Below, one piece after another: positions 9,384 through 19,900 of a stretch of 28,288 bases of DNA. A program made the position numbers and the translations under genes. The notes beneath the pieces were generated by a model. It was not told the DNA's origin. It was given only the letters and a program-made list of their open reading frames with translations, and did not search any database. Positions within the stretch are counted from its first letter, which is position 1; every line of letters begins with the position of its first letter. The DNA comes from Mesotaenium endlicherianum (lineage: Eukaryota > Streptophyta > Zygnematophyceae > Zygnematales > Mesotaeniaceae), in contig WELA01002181.1 in assembly GCA_009602735.1 (NCBI GenBank), positions 67,220 to 95,507 of the forward strand, written 5' to 3'.

Positions 9384-12300
9384 ATGGCAGAAAATGGAGG
9401 TGAATAAATGGAAGTGATCTACATTTGTGCGGTATACTTGCTCGGTTTGTGGTTGTGGCCGGTTTGTTGGCCAGATTACCCCTGATGGTGGCTTTGTCGG
9501 ATATCTTGCAGGGCCTCCTGCTATGAAATCGTTTGCACAAGCTGCATCACATGAAGAAGCCTCACAGCTTCTTCGCTCTGTCCAGATAGATGGCCTGGTA
9601 AATACAGTTGATCCATATGTTTCACGCTTGCTCTTATTCCTTTTAAGATGTTGCTCTCCCTGATCAAAGGTTGTTCGCAAGACCTGACAGAGGTTGTAGC
9701 TATAAGGCGAGGGGCATGTTAGCTTGGGATATATCTTAGAGTCACAATGATAGCCCCATGTGTTGGTGTTCCACAGTCCAATTACATGCCCGTTGTTCGA
9801 GTGTGCGCACGCGTTACATGATATGGACGGATATTTTTGCAAGGGTACTTAGAGCATCATGTAGTATACAATAAGTTTCCAATTCTTTTTCAACTAGCTT
9901 CCCAACCTACATAGATATAGAGGACAGCAGGAAGTGGACGAGTGGCAAGTGTGGGTAACTTAGAGCGAGCTCGCTGTCTCTCTTAGAGACTCTACAGCAT
10001 GAAACTCAGTGAGCACAAACATGAACTTTCAGACTCTTTTAAAACATTCACCATCATTCTATCACCTTCAAGGGTTGAACGTCTTTGCAAGCATCGTATG
10101 GTTGTGGTCTGCTTGGTTCGCAGGCGGTGCTAAAGATAGTGAAGCACTGCAAGGAATGCAGCCCCGCACTTGTTACGGGACTGCTGCTGGGTCTCGACAT
10201 CGGAAGCACCCTCGAAGTCACCAACTGCTTCCCCTTCCCGGTATGCTGGTCAGCCTGCCCTTGCTTCTCTCTGGAGGAGGCCAGGGGGGAGCTTTCTGCA
10301 TTCAGATGCTTTTATATAGAATATCGGAAAAGAGAAGCCACACTGCCAGGCCCCTCTTTTGGGCCCCTCTTCTGGACATCCCAGAATTGCTTAACTTGTA
10401 GCTTCCGGTTGTCTTGTGGGTCTTCTCATGGTCCTTGGTTGCTATGCTACATGTTACATGTTGTGGTACCTGGTGGAGATCTTACTGGACGTAAGCTAGG
10501 GCAGGGGCCTTTCTCTCACATAGCGCACTTCCACCAGATAGTCTCAGGAGTGTGGATTCCAAGGGGCACCTTGGCAAGTCACACATCTTCGGCTGAGATG
10601 GTGCCCTGATAGATTGGTCATATGCTGCTTGGGCACAGAGCCAAGGCGGGGAAGAGGAGGAGGAGGGGGCAGACGGCGCGCTGTACCAGCTGGAAATGAT
10701 GCGGTGCTTGAGAGAAGTCAATGTGGACAACAACACTGTCGGCTGGTCAGTCCTTCGACGCAGAACCCCCGTCTCCTTGTGTTCGGGATATACACTCCAG
10801 GAACTGATGGGAGGGAGATGGGGATTACCCTGTCTATAGAGGGTAGATGTGTCGTGGGTAGAGGTGAATGGAATATGAAAGGCTGCTAGTTGGTTCTTTT
10901 GAGCAAGTGCGGTACAGCCCTGCTGAAGAAAGTCTGCTTGTTTCTTATGCATGGCTGCGCAAGCTGGGGCCTTGCTCGGAGCTGTATGCGGTACCGGTTT
11001 TTGTGTATCCGGTGTGCTGGAGGGTGAAGATGGAAAGCAGTCAGGATATTTGCTTCCTGGGGGGAAGTAGAGGGCATTTTTTGGACCAGGATCTTGTGGG
11101 CTGCAGCAGCCTTGGTAGATGCCCGATTAGGGAACCCTAGAGGAAGGCGTAGTGCAGGAAGGGGCGTAGGAGGTTGAAGGTGGAGGCAATGCTGGTGGTG
11201 CCCACTTTGTGGGGCTGAGTATTTGCTCCTTTGACAGGTGTCAGGTGTTGGAGCTGGGTTGGGCGGCAGGTACCAGTCAACATACCTCGGCTCGTATCAG
11301 ACCGTTGACCTAATCGACACGTTTCTGAACTACCAGGTGAGCATGGAGGGTTGCCTGTGCCTGGAGGCCTGGGCTACCTGTTGCCTGTTGCTTCCTGGCT
11401 TCACCTTTCGTGCACACGTGCGGACTTGCATATTCCGGCCACTTGGCCTGCTCCTGGCCCACCAGGGCAGAGCCACCTTGTCCTCGTATCGAACATGGAC
11501 GATGACGTTGCTCCCACGGGCCACTCGTCGAGTACAGTGCTGTGCATGCGCGAGGGCTTCTGCCAGTTCTGCTACTGCTGCCGCTGCAGCCGCTGCTGCT
11601 GCTGCCGCTGCCGCCGCCGCTGTTGCTGCTGCTGGTCCGGGTGCTGGGTGAGCCTGCCACAGAGCTGCCGCTGGTCCAAACGGTGTCTGACGTGCCTCTG
11701 TGCCTCGCCTCCCTGCTCTGGCGGGTGGCGGTGGCGATGGTGGTGCTGGCATGTGTGCAGGAGAACATAAAGAGGTGCGTGTGCATCGTGTACGACCCGC
11801 AGCGGTCGGGGCAGGGCTCCCTGGCACTCAAGGCGCTCAAGCTCAAGGACGAGTTCATGGAGCTGCACCGCGCCAACCAGTTCACTGGCGAGAAGTAAGC
11901 ACCACTTCTCACCTAGCTCGCCTTGCCTCGCCTCTTCCCCCCCTCGCTCGCCTCCCCTCATGTCGCCTCCCCATCCTAGCCTTCCTCGTCTTCTCCTCTC
12001 CCCTTTTAACGCCCCCCCTCGCATTTCATCTCCTGCCCGTCTCCCGCCCCTCTTACCTTACCACCCTCATTTAGTCACTTGTGCCTGTTGCTGGTCATCG
12101 TGTGCCCATACTGGGAGGAATAGCCGGGAGGTGGAATGAGGGAGTAGAGGTGTGCACACTTAGAGGGGCTGCACTTGGTGGCTTCTGGTGACGGTCTGGA
12201 GGTACATATGGCCTTTCCACTCTGCCAGGCCTCGGAGAAGAGGCTGCTGCATGGTCGACCGGCTGCCTGTCTCTTTAGTGCTGCCGCGAGTTTCTGAGGT

Positions 12301-13357
12301 CGTGCTGGCGGGACGTGGTCGTAGATCTAAATTGGCTCACAAGGTCTCACCCCGCCTCTCCCGGTGTGTCCCGCTCTCCCTCTGTGTGCGTGCGAGCAGG
12401 TTGAGGGAGAAGAACCTGACATGGCAAGATCTGTTCGAGGAGATCCCGGTATGGTCTCTCTCCTTGCCTTCCTCTTGTTGGCCCTTGAGGCGCCATGTGG
12501 GTTCAAAGCACAAATTAGGCCCGCACATGCACGCACACAAGAAACACACTTTCTCATTCCTCAGCACACACTGTGCATGTGTCTGTGCTTCATCTGCTCT
12601 TCCTCACATCCAGTCCCGCATGCAGTCTCCATCTCTCCCCCCTCTCGCGACACGCCTTGACGCCTTGACGGGTTCCGGGGATATCGTGAACGTCAGTGCC
12701 ATGTGGCTTCTCTAGGCTGGAGGCTCTTATCGGCAGCCATAATTGGCTGGCCACAGGCGGCCTCACTGTAGAGCAGCAGCAGCAGCAGCAGCAGCACGAC
12801 AACTAGGGAGCTGGCGAGGGGGGTATTCTGGCTCTCTCCTGCCCTCTGCGGCCAGCTCTCCTCCGCTGCTATCAGCCACAGGAGCTGGCCTTGGTGGGTG
12901 TCAAGACTAGAATCGCAGGACGGGCTGGTTCAGTAGTGGCTGAGCCCAACATCAGAGGGAGCCTGAGGCACTTCTGCTAAGCAAGGGTGTATGAGTGATC
13001 GCTCCCTCATGGGCCTTTGTTACCAGAAGAAGTAGAATAAGAAGAAGAAGAAGATAGAAGCAGAAGAGCAGCAAGGGGCCTGGAAGAGCATCCTGCCGTC
13101 GCAAGGTGCCTTTTGGTGGTGCTGCACCAAGGCCATGCGGGCGGCTGCTCAATGTGATGTAGCAGGGGGTTCTTACAGGACTGGGCTTTGACCGCACCGC
13201 CAGGCGGCACGTGCAGTGGCACGGCTGCCACCGGGAGCAGAAGGCACAGGAGCAGGCTAGGTTGCAGTGGCATATGTAGAGGGGCACTGCACATCAACAC
13301 GAACGCTTGGCACGGGGAAAAGCGGGCCAGGCTACGGCGCCACCAGCAGGCGTACGC

Positions 13358-13404
<47 letters not shown>

Positions 13405-13669
13405 CGCGCGCGCAAGTGAGGGCTGACTGAGTGACAGCTGCTTGGCATGGGCGTGTGTGGTGCATGGCGAGTGGCAGGTCAAGGTGGCTAACTCGTCGCT
13501 GGTGAGCGCCATGATGGCCGACCTCGAGCCCCAAGCGCCCGTCAACCAGGTCAGCTGCTTTCCCCTGGCAGTCAGCCCCTCTTATCACCCCTCCCTTCTC
13601 GTCTCTTCCTATTTGCTCCCCTCTCCTGTGTTCCCCACCCTCGCTGCCTTCCCTCTATGGCTGCAACTC

Positions 13670-13762
<93 letters not shown>

Positions 13763-15331
13763 NTTTGATCAGAGGTCTTCCAGCCATGCATCTGCCCCTT
13801 ATTTCACGAAATGGTCCTGGAATGCTAGGGCAGGGCACGGCACAAGACCTTCTTGTTGGGCGCATGGCAGAGCCTCACGCAGGCTAGGGCTTGTTTCAAT
13901 GAGAGTGCCTGCATGCTGTAGCTGTATCGTTGGGCATTACCTCGCCCTCGGTTGTACGCCAACCCCATGTCGTGCCTGGGTTGTGCCTGCTGTACAGCTG
14001 TCGGCCCTATTGGGCTCATTTGCACACTCAGCAGCGCTTCTTCCCCGTGCTTGTGCTGGCTTCTCCGCCCTCCTGCGTCCCTGGTGAAGCTACCGTGTGC
14101 TGCTGCTGCTTGCTGTTGCTTGCTGTTGCTTAGGCTCGGCACATCCCAGGCTGCGCTGAAGTGCTTTTGGCGCCTGCGGGCATCTGTGTGTGTCGCACGC
14201 CTGCGTGTGGGGTCGTCGGGCTGCAGGGAGACTACGACAGGCTGGTGCTGTCCACCAATCCGTTCCTGGAGAAGAACCTGGAGTTCCTCATCGAGTGCAT
14301 GGACGACCTGGGCATGGAGAACCAGAAGGTGCCCCAAGCCTCCCCCCCCCCCCGGCGGCCCCTCTACCCTTCATCGCATTCCTTCCTTGCTCCTGCTGCT
14401 GCGCCTGCGCCGGGGCCTGCTCCTCCTCCAGTCAGTGCTTGCTCGCAGCAGTGTGCTGTCGGCTTTGGTGCGCTGCTGCTGACCATGCCTTGGACGGCAA
14501 TGGTGCATGCGCATGCGGAGCGATACTTCGCTTTGTGCCCTCCACCCTGGCCTGGCTCTGCCCTCCCCACCGGCTCAAACACCTTCTGTTACTGTCTTTA
14601 TGTGAGCTTGTGTGTGCTCGTCCCCTGCTGGGCTCTGTCATTTGCTATAATCGCACAGCAGCAACAGGCTCTTGCCGCTCCTTTCTGGTGTGAACCAGAG
14701 CCCCGCCTGGTGCTGATACTGCGGAGAAGCGCTGGTGCGTGTGGCTGGGTGACTGGGGGGGGTTGACAGTTCCACCACTACTATAGACAGGTGTCGCGGC
14801 AGCAGGCCCAGCAAGCAGCATGGCTCCAGAAGCGAAGGTGACGAGATCCCCCGCTGCTTGTGCTCTGTTGCTCGTTATTTTGTGGCTGCTGCCCGTGATT
14901 TACTTTCTCTCACCTCTGCCCCTATTAGTTCATGAAATTCGTATTATGCAGTGTCTCTCCTTTGGTTTTGCGGCTGAACTGAGTCATCCTCCCGCGCGCC
15001 AGCGCACGCTTCTCTTTTCCCGACGCTTTCCACGCTGCGCTATTGAACTCCTTCCGCGGGGGNCACTCTGCATAGTCTCTGAGCGTGTGCAACATGCCTG
15101 AGAGGGCCTCCCTGAGCGACGCATTGCCTGGAGGCTGAGTCTCTAGCGGCCCTTAGCCTGGCTGTGTGGTCACCAAGGTACCAAGGCAACATGCCAGTTG
15201 AGTAGGTGGTAGAATAGAGCCCTAGCTTGGGGAGCACCGCGTGCAAAGCTCAGGGTCTAGGGACTGCTGTGCAGCTCCCCCCCCCCCCNNNNNNNNNNNN
15301 NNNNNNNNNNNNNNNNNNNNNNNNNNNNNNN

Positions 15332-15418
<87 letters not shown>

Positions 15419-16115
15419 AGCAAAGCAGAGGCCAGGAGGGCACATGCAGGCTGCCGGACGGCATAGGGCTTGCTGTTTCGTAGTCCTGCCTCCACATAGA
15501 GTAGGCTGCTTGCTGATTGCTCACTTGCTGCGATGCGCGTGGTGTTGTGAGGCGCGAGCAGGGCTGAGAATGCGGCTCGCAGAAGTGCCGGGGAAGAGCC
15601 CCTGCCAGAGGAGGAGCCCAGCAACCCCATCTTCAAGCCTCTGCCTGAGCCTGCTCGCCTTGACACATACCTCATCACGAACCAAGTTTCTAACTACTGC
15701 CAACAAATCAACTCGTACGCGCTCGCCCCCTGCTCGCCCCTGCCGTGACTCTCTTCCTGCTCCTTTTGCAAAGTTGTCCTAGTCTGATGGCCGTCTATGT
15801 GATGCAAGTTGGTGCGGCCCGTAGTATACACATTATTTCTACTGGGTCGCTCAGTGTGTTGCCTTTTGTTTCCTACTCTGCCCTTTGGAAGTAAGTGAAT
15901 GGTGTGGCTTCTACTGCCAAGCTCGAGGTGGTGGTGATCAACTTTATGAGGTGTTCACCTCTTGCTCGTGTCAAGTATTCACTTTCTTGGAGCCTCACGT
16001 CGAGTTTTTGTTGGCTCTTGGCCGTGTCTTCGTGTGCGGCGCCACCTTGTTGTGCAGGTTCTCTGGACCAAGTTTTGGCAAAATGTACCTTATGGATGCC
16101 TTTCATGCGCAATAG
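9384..16115 (+). CDS. EIF3H: Translation initiation factor eIF3 subunit h (non-catalytic MPN protein)
   Basis: Subunit of the eIF3 complex on the 40S ribosome. Twelve exons join in frame: 9384-9399, 9512-9597, 10124-10240, 10639-10745, 11270-11336, 11761-11894, 12400-12448, 13478-13549, 14227-14328, 14770-14837, 15583-15714, 16058-16115 (335 aa, the family's normal size). The MPN domain opens with VQIDGLAVLKIVKHCKE, then EVTNCFPFP, LYQLEMMRCLREVNVD, VGWYQSTYLGSY and VYDPQRSGQGSLALKALKL. The catalytic JAMM histidines are replaced (VDNNTVGWYQ), as expected for eIF3h. The C-terminal part has LTWQDLFEEIP, LEKNLEFLIECMDDL, a Gln/Arg-rich helix, EEPLPEEEPSNPIFKPLPEP, LITNQVSNYCQQINS and FGKMYLMDAFHAQ. 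The 16-base first exon encodes only MAENG plus one base; the alternative is a start at the internal Met of PPAMKSF. Introns are microsatellite-rich. Confidence 0.97.
11570..11636. repeat. Imperfect (CTG/CCG)n trinucleotide tract in eIF3h intron 5
   Basis: A run of CTG, CCG and GCC triplets about 125 bases before exon 6. It reads as poly-Ala, poly-Leu or poly-Gln in different frames, which explains several long open frames here that are not genes. Confidence 0.9.
12772..12795. repeat. (AGC)8 microsatellite in eIF3h intron 7
   Basis: Eight perfect AGC units inside the 1029-base intron between exons 7 and 8. Confidence 0.95.
13041..13053. repeat. Short (GAA)n tract in eIF3h intron 7
   Basis: Four GAA units inside a longer purine-rich stretch starting near 13026. 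Confidence 0.8.
13351..13414. repeat. 64-base alternating Py/Pu tract, (CG)n(TG)n(CG)n, Z-DNA candidate
   Basis: Every base from 13351 to 13414 alternates pyrimidine-purine: CGTA then (CG)n to about 13372, (TG)n to about 13396, then (CG)n to 13412. It ends 63 bases before the eIF3h exon 8 acceptor. Alternating CG/TG tracts are the strongest known Z-DNA formers. Confidence 0.9.
13671..13762. repeat. C92 homopolymer ending in an N, eIF3h intron 8
   Basis: Ninety-two consecutive C followed by one N at 13763. The true length is uncertain because sequencers and assemblers fail on such runs. It creates Pro-rich and Gly-rich open frames that are not genes. Confidence 0.85.
14342..14353. repeat. C12 homopolymer just after the eIF3h exon 9 donor
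   Basis: Twelve C starting 14 bases into intron 9. Confidence 0.9.
15063..15063. other. Single ambiguous base in eIF3h intron 10
   Basis: An isolated N follows a GGGG stretch. It lies in an intron, so no protein residue is affected. Confidence 0.95.
15289..15331. other. Assembly gap (43 N) in eIF3h intron 10
   Basis: Forty-three N lie between a C12 run (15277-15288) and a long TC microsatellite. The gap is intronic, so the coding model is not affected. Confidence 0.97.
15332..15418. repeat. Compound (TC)n(CA)n microsatellite in eIF3h intron 10
   Basis: Pure (TC)n from 15332 to 15399 passes directly into (CA)n to 15418, on the right flank of the N gap. With the C run on the left flank this is a polypyrimidine block of more than 120 bases. 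Confidence 0.95.
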
Positions 16116-16919
16116 GCTGCAGTCTAGTGACGTGCGTGTGCTATCCGAGCATGCACAACACAAACATGTTGGCAGCAATGCCTTCAAGAATATAATACTT
16201 ATTGCCTTCGGTGTACATAACCTGTAGTATGATTCTTTGAGAGCTTGCTGACTGCAAATGCATGGTCAGTGGCTGCACAAGCCATGTGGCGTACTTCGCT
16301 GATATCTACATCTGCCGGGTCTACTGCTTGTTTGCGTGCACGTCATTATGTTCCATGATTGCGAAAAGGTTCAGAATGTCACTATTGAGGCCTACTTGCA
16401 TGGGTCGATGTTGTTGACATGCTCAATCTTCATGTCGGTGGTTGCTGCCAATGTACACTCTTCGGACCCTGATGTGTGCTATCCAAGTCCAAAACTGCAG
16501 CATGCCGCACTTCACTTGGATGCCCAACTGAGAAGCGTCCATACTTTTGATATGCCCAACTAGGAGAATCATACATTCTGATAGCTGGTGAAGACAACCA
16601 GTAGCAGATCGTTCAGGAACAGACACCACACAGAAAGAAAAACAACCATAAAAGCTTTATTGTACGTTGTCATCTAATCGCAACTTGGCATCACTCAGGA
16701 CTTCCCTAGAGCTGCGCATTTAATTAGCTAGTGGAGGCAGACCACATCAAGCTGTCTACAAGTGAAAAGGCAAGGCTAAGAGACAATTGAAGGTGATACT
16801 CTCACATGTTAACGGACAACTACACATCACTCACCTGCCACCAAGCCACTGTCGAGTAAAGTAGACACTTGCCTTCCTACTCCTGATTAAACCCTAGTGC
16901 TCGCCCTGATGCTCAGGGC
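16116..16919. other. Convergent spacer between eIF3h and the PWWP gene
   Basis: Contains the two 3' ends. No conserved coding sequence is seen in any frame. A minus-strand AATAAA (16656-16661) fits the PWWP transcript. I could not identify a clear signal for eIF3h. Confidence 0.6.
16656..16661 (-). terminator. Candidate AATAAA poly(A) signal of the PWWP gene
   Basis: The plus strand reads TTTATT, giving AATAAA on the gene strand about 260 bases beyond the stop codon, followed by T/G-rich sequence. Confidence 0.45.
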
Positions 16920-19900
16920 CTACGTTGGTTTTGTAACCAGGGTCTGCACCTGCTCTAGCAACTTGAGAAAATCCCCGCCTACGTCGGCACCTCCTCCTCC
17001 TCCAGCAGCAGCAGCAGCAGGGGCGCTGGTACCAGCCGGCGAGAGGCTGGCGAGCAGCCCCCCTAGACCGGTCAAATTTAGAGGCCCGGGCGGAAGAGCA
17101 GGCGAAGGTGTAAGAGACGGCTGCGGGACTGCTCCCAGCGGGCCAGCCGCAGGAGCTCCCAAGTGCGGAGCAAAGCCACTGTGCCCGTGCACATCACTTG
17201 CTGGACCTGCAGAGGGCCCCGCTGGCATGGGCTGCAGCAGCTGCTCAGCTGGAGCTCCCGGCAGCCCAAGCGCAGGCCCCGCCACCGCCGCTGCATCCCC
17301 CATCCTAGAGAGCGGTGGTGGCACAACTAAGCCCGGCCCATAGTGGGGAGGCATGGGCTGGGATTGGACAGGGGCGGCAGCAGCGCCAGCTGGCGGCGGC
17401 CGCCACACAGCTCCCCCCAAGCTCTGGCCGGGGCCAGCAGGCCCGAACCCAAACCCCGGTGGCCGCTGCTGCTGCTGCTGCTGCTGCCAGGTGCCACGCG
17501 GGGGTGCGCCGGCAAACTGCTCGCGCTCCTTGGCAGCGTGCTCCAGCTGGCGCTGGTAGGCCTCGCGGCCGGCCTGCGGGCGGTCGGCGTCGTGCGCCTG
17601 CAGCTCCTTGAGGCGGAAGTGCACCTTGGCGGACCCGAACGGGCGCGTCTTGTTGGCCTTGACGTCGCGCATGGCCGCCGCCGCGTCGTGCGGGTTGCGG
17701 AACGCCACCTGCGCCGTCTTCGACTGCCGGTACACGCGCATGTGCTCCACTAGCAGGGGCCCGTAGCGCGCAAAGTTGGCCTTCAGCTGCCCCTCCGACG
17801 GCAGCGCCAGCGAGTCCGGAAACCGCATGAACAGCACCTGGGAGCCCCTCCCCTCGCGCTCCTGCTCCGGATGGTACCCCCGAGGCGGCGCGGACGTGGC
17901 GGGCTGCGCAAACTGCCGGCCGCCGCCCGATGACCTGCCCTCCAGCGCCATCCGGGTGCCGCTGACAGGAGGCCCCCCCACAGGCGGCCCAGCAGCAGCA
18001 GCAGGAGCAGCTGCAGCAGCAGCAACTGCACCCGCCCTCTCTTCTTTCTTACTTCTCTCTGCACGGCTGTAAACCTTCTCCTTCTCCGGCATCTCGTCGC
18101 TCCAAGCCCAAGGGGAGGATGGCCTCCCAGAGGGCGACAGAGGCTCCTCAGCTGCTCTGCCAGGGGGGCGCTCCACAGGTGACAGCTCTTCGCTTTCAGA
18201 AGCCGAGTTTTCTGCTGCCGCCGCCGCCACCACAACTGGAGGCGGCAGCGTGGTGGCGATTGCCATGGCTTTCTTCTTCTTCACTTTCCTCTTCTCCTGC
18301 TTCTCCTTCGCCTGTGGCGCATCACTCTTGGCTCTCTTGGCTCCCTTGTCGGCCCTGGACTTCTTCAAAGCTGCAGCTCCTGCAGCAGGGGCAGGGGCAG
18401 AGGCAGAGGCAGAGGCAGGGGCAGGGGCATCCAGTGCAGAAGCTACCGAGGGCTTCGTCTCAAACTCGTCTCCCTGCGTGCCGTTTCTCTTCTCCTCCTT
18501 CACCACGGCAGCTTCTTGCTTCACGGGGCCATGGCCATCCCCCAGCTCCTCCTTCGCCTCCTTCTCCTCCACGCCCTTCACCTCAGCTGCCCTAGCTTGC
18601 GCCTCCATCTTCGCTTTCTTCGCCACATGCCCCCACGAGTATGTGGCCTCTCTGAGGCGCTTGATCTGCTCCGCAAACTCCTCCACGTTCTCACTCTTCC
18701 TCGCCCACGACGACTTGGGGCATCTAGCCAGGCGCCGGACATTGCCCAGGAGGTGCTTCAGCCAAACCTTGCCCTTCCTCTTCTTTGCAGTCGCCGTCTC
18801 AGACGCTCCTTGTGCTTGTGCTGGCACGGGCGCATCACCGGCCAGCTTCTCCTGCCCCTGTGCCCCCCCTTCCTCCTCAGATTCCCCTTTAACCACCTCA
18901 CCAGCCTCTGCAATTGCCTCTGCAGCAGGAGAGGGTCCTGCTCCTGCTGTTTCTTCACCTGCTCCAGTCTTCTCCACTGCCCCCTGTGTGAGCAATGTTG
19001 CGTCTATTGTGACGGGGGAAGGACTTGCAGCCTCAAGGTCGTCAGGCTCTGAGGCTGCTTGACTAGGCGTGTTCTTTTCCGCTGTTTCTGACTCTTTTAG
19101 AGCCTCACTGGTCTTTGCCTTCTTGTGAGAGGGTTTCTCCTTCGCTTTCTTTTCCTTCAATGGTTTTTCTTTAGATGGCTTTTTGGGTGTGCCTCTTTCC
19201 CTCTTCTGAGCTCGAGGCTTGCCCCCCAAGCTCTTTTGTGCTGAATTTGAATGAGTCCCATCTACGCCTTTCCCAGTCTCTTCTGCAAGCTCGTCAAGCC
19301 CCTCACCAAATGCATGGTCTTCCAATCTGTTCTTCCTTTTACCCAGAAGGTCACTTATTACAGCATCCTCAGATGAGCTACTCTCCCTCACTGACCTATC
19401 GCCTTCAGCAGTCTTTGCATCCTCCTTTTCAAGACCCGTACCTTCAGCTGGCGGCTTATTCAGAAGAAAATCTAGCAAAGAAACATTAGGAGGTGCAATT
19501 GCTGATGCTGACCGTGCAGCGAGAAGCCGAGCTCGAGACGACGCAGCCTCAGTCACGTCACCGAGAAGTATGTTCTGATAAGGAGCCTTCGCTAACTGCT
19601 GAACGTATTCAGACAGGGTAGGGACCAGACTAGCATGTAGCTCACGTAACTCCTCATGGCCGCTGTCCCTTAAACTCTGAGTGAGAAATTCCTCTGCAAG
19701 ACGGTCATACTGCACCAAGGCCTGCGCACAAGCTGTTCTAAATAACTGTGTGCTGCTCGCCGATGCCCTCTCAATGAAGCAATCCGAGAAGGGCCTGAGG
19801 TCGCTTACGCGAAGCCAATTAAACGTGTTGTCACCGAAAAACGCTATGAGAATGTGATCAGGACGGGCCTTAGCACGAGCTTTTCTGGAAGCTTTGGAGG

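Noticed and set aside
10085..10609. 174-codon plus-strand frame
   Set aside because: It contains eIF3h exon 3 and then reads through the GT donor at 10241 into an intron.
11310..12024. Overlapping Ala-, Leu-, Ser- and Gln-rich frames on both strands
   Set aside because: They come from the CTG/CCG repeat and the eIF3h exon 6 antisense.
13442..13865. Poly-Pro and poly-Gly open frames
   Set aside because: They are translations of the C92 homopolymer and its complement.
15222..15678. (Ser-Leu)n and (Arg-Glu)n frames
   Set aside because: They are translations of the TC/CA microsatellite and the N gap.
18250..19062. 270-codon plus-strand frame
   Set aside because: It is the antisense shadow of the low-complexity GC-rich part of the PWWP gene, whose own frame has recognisable domains.
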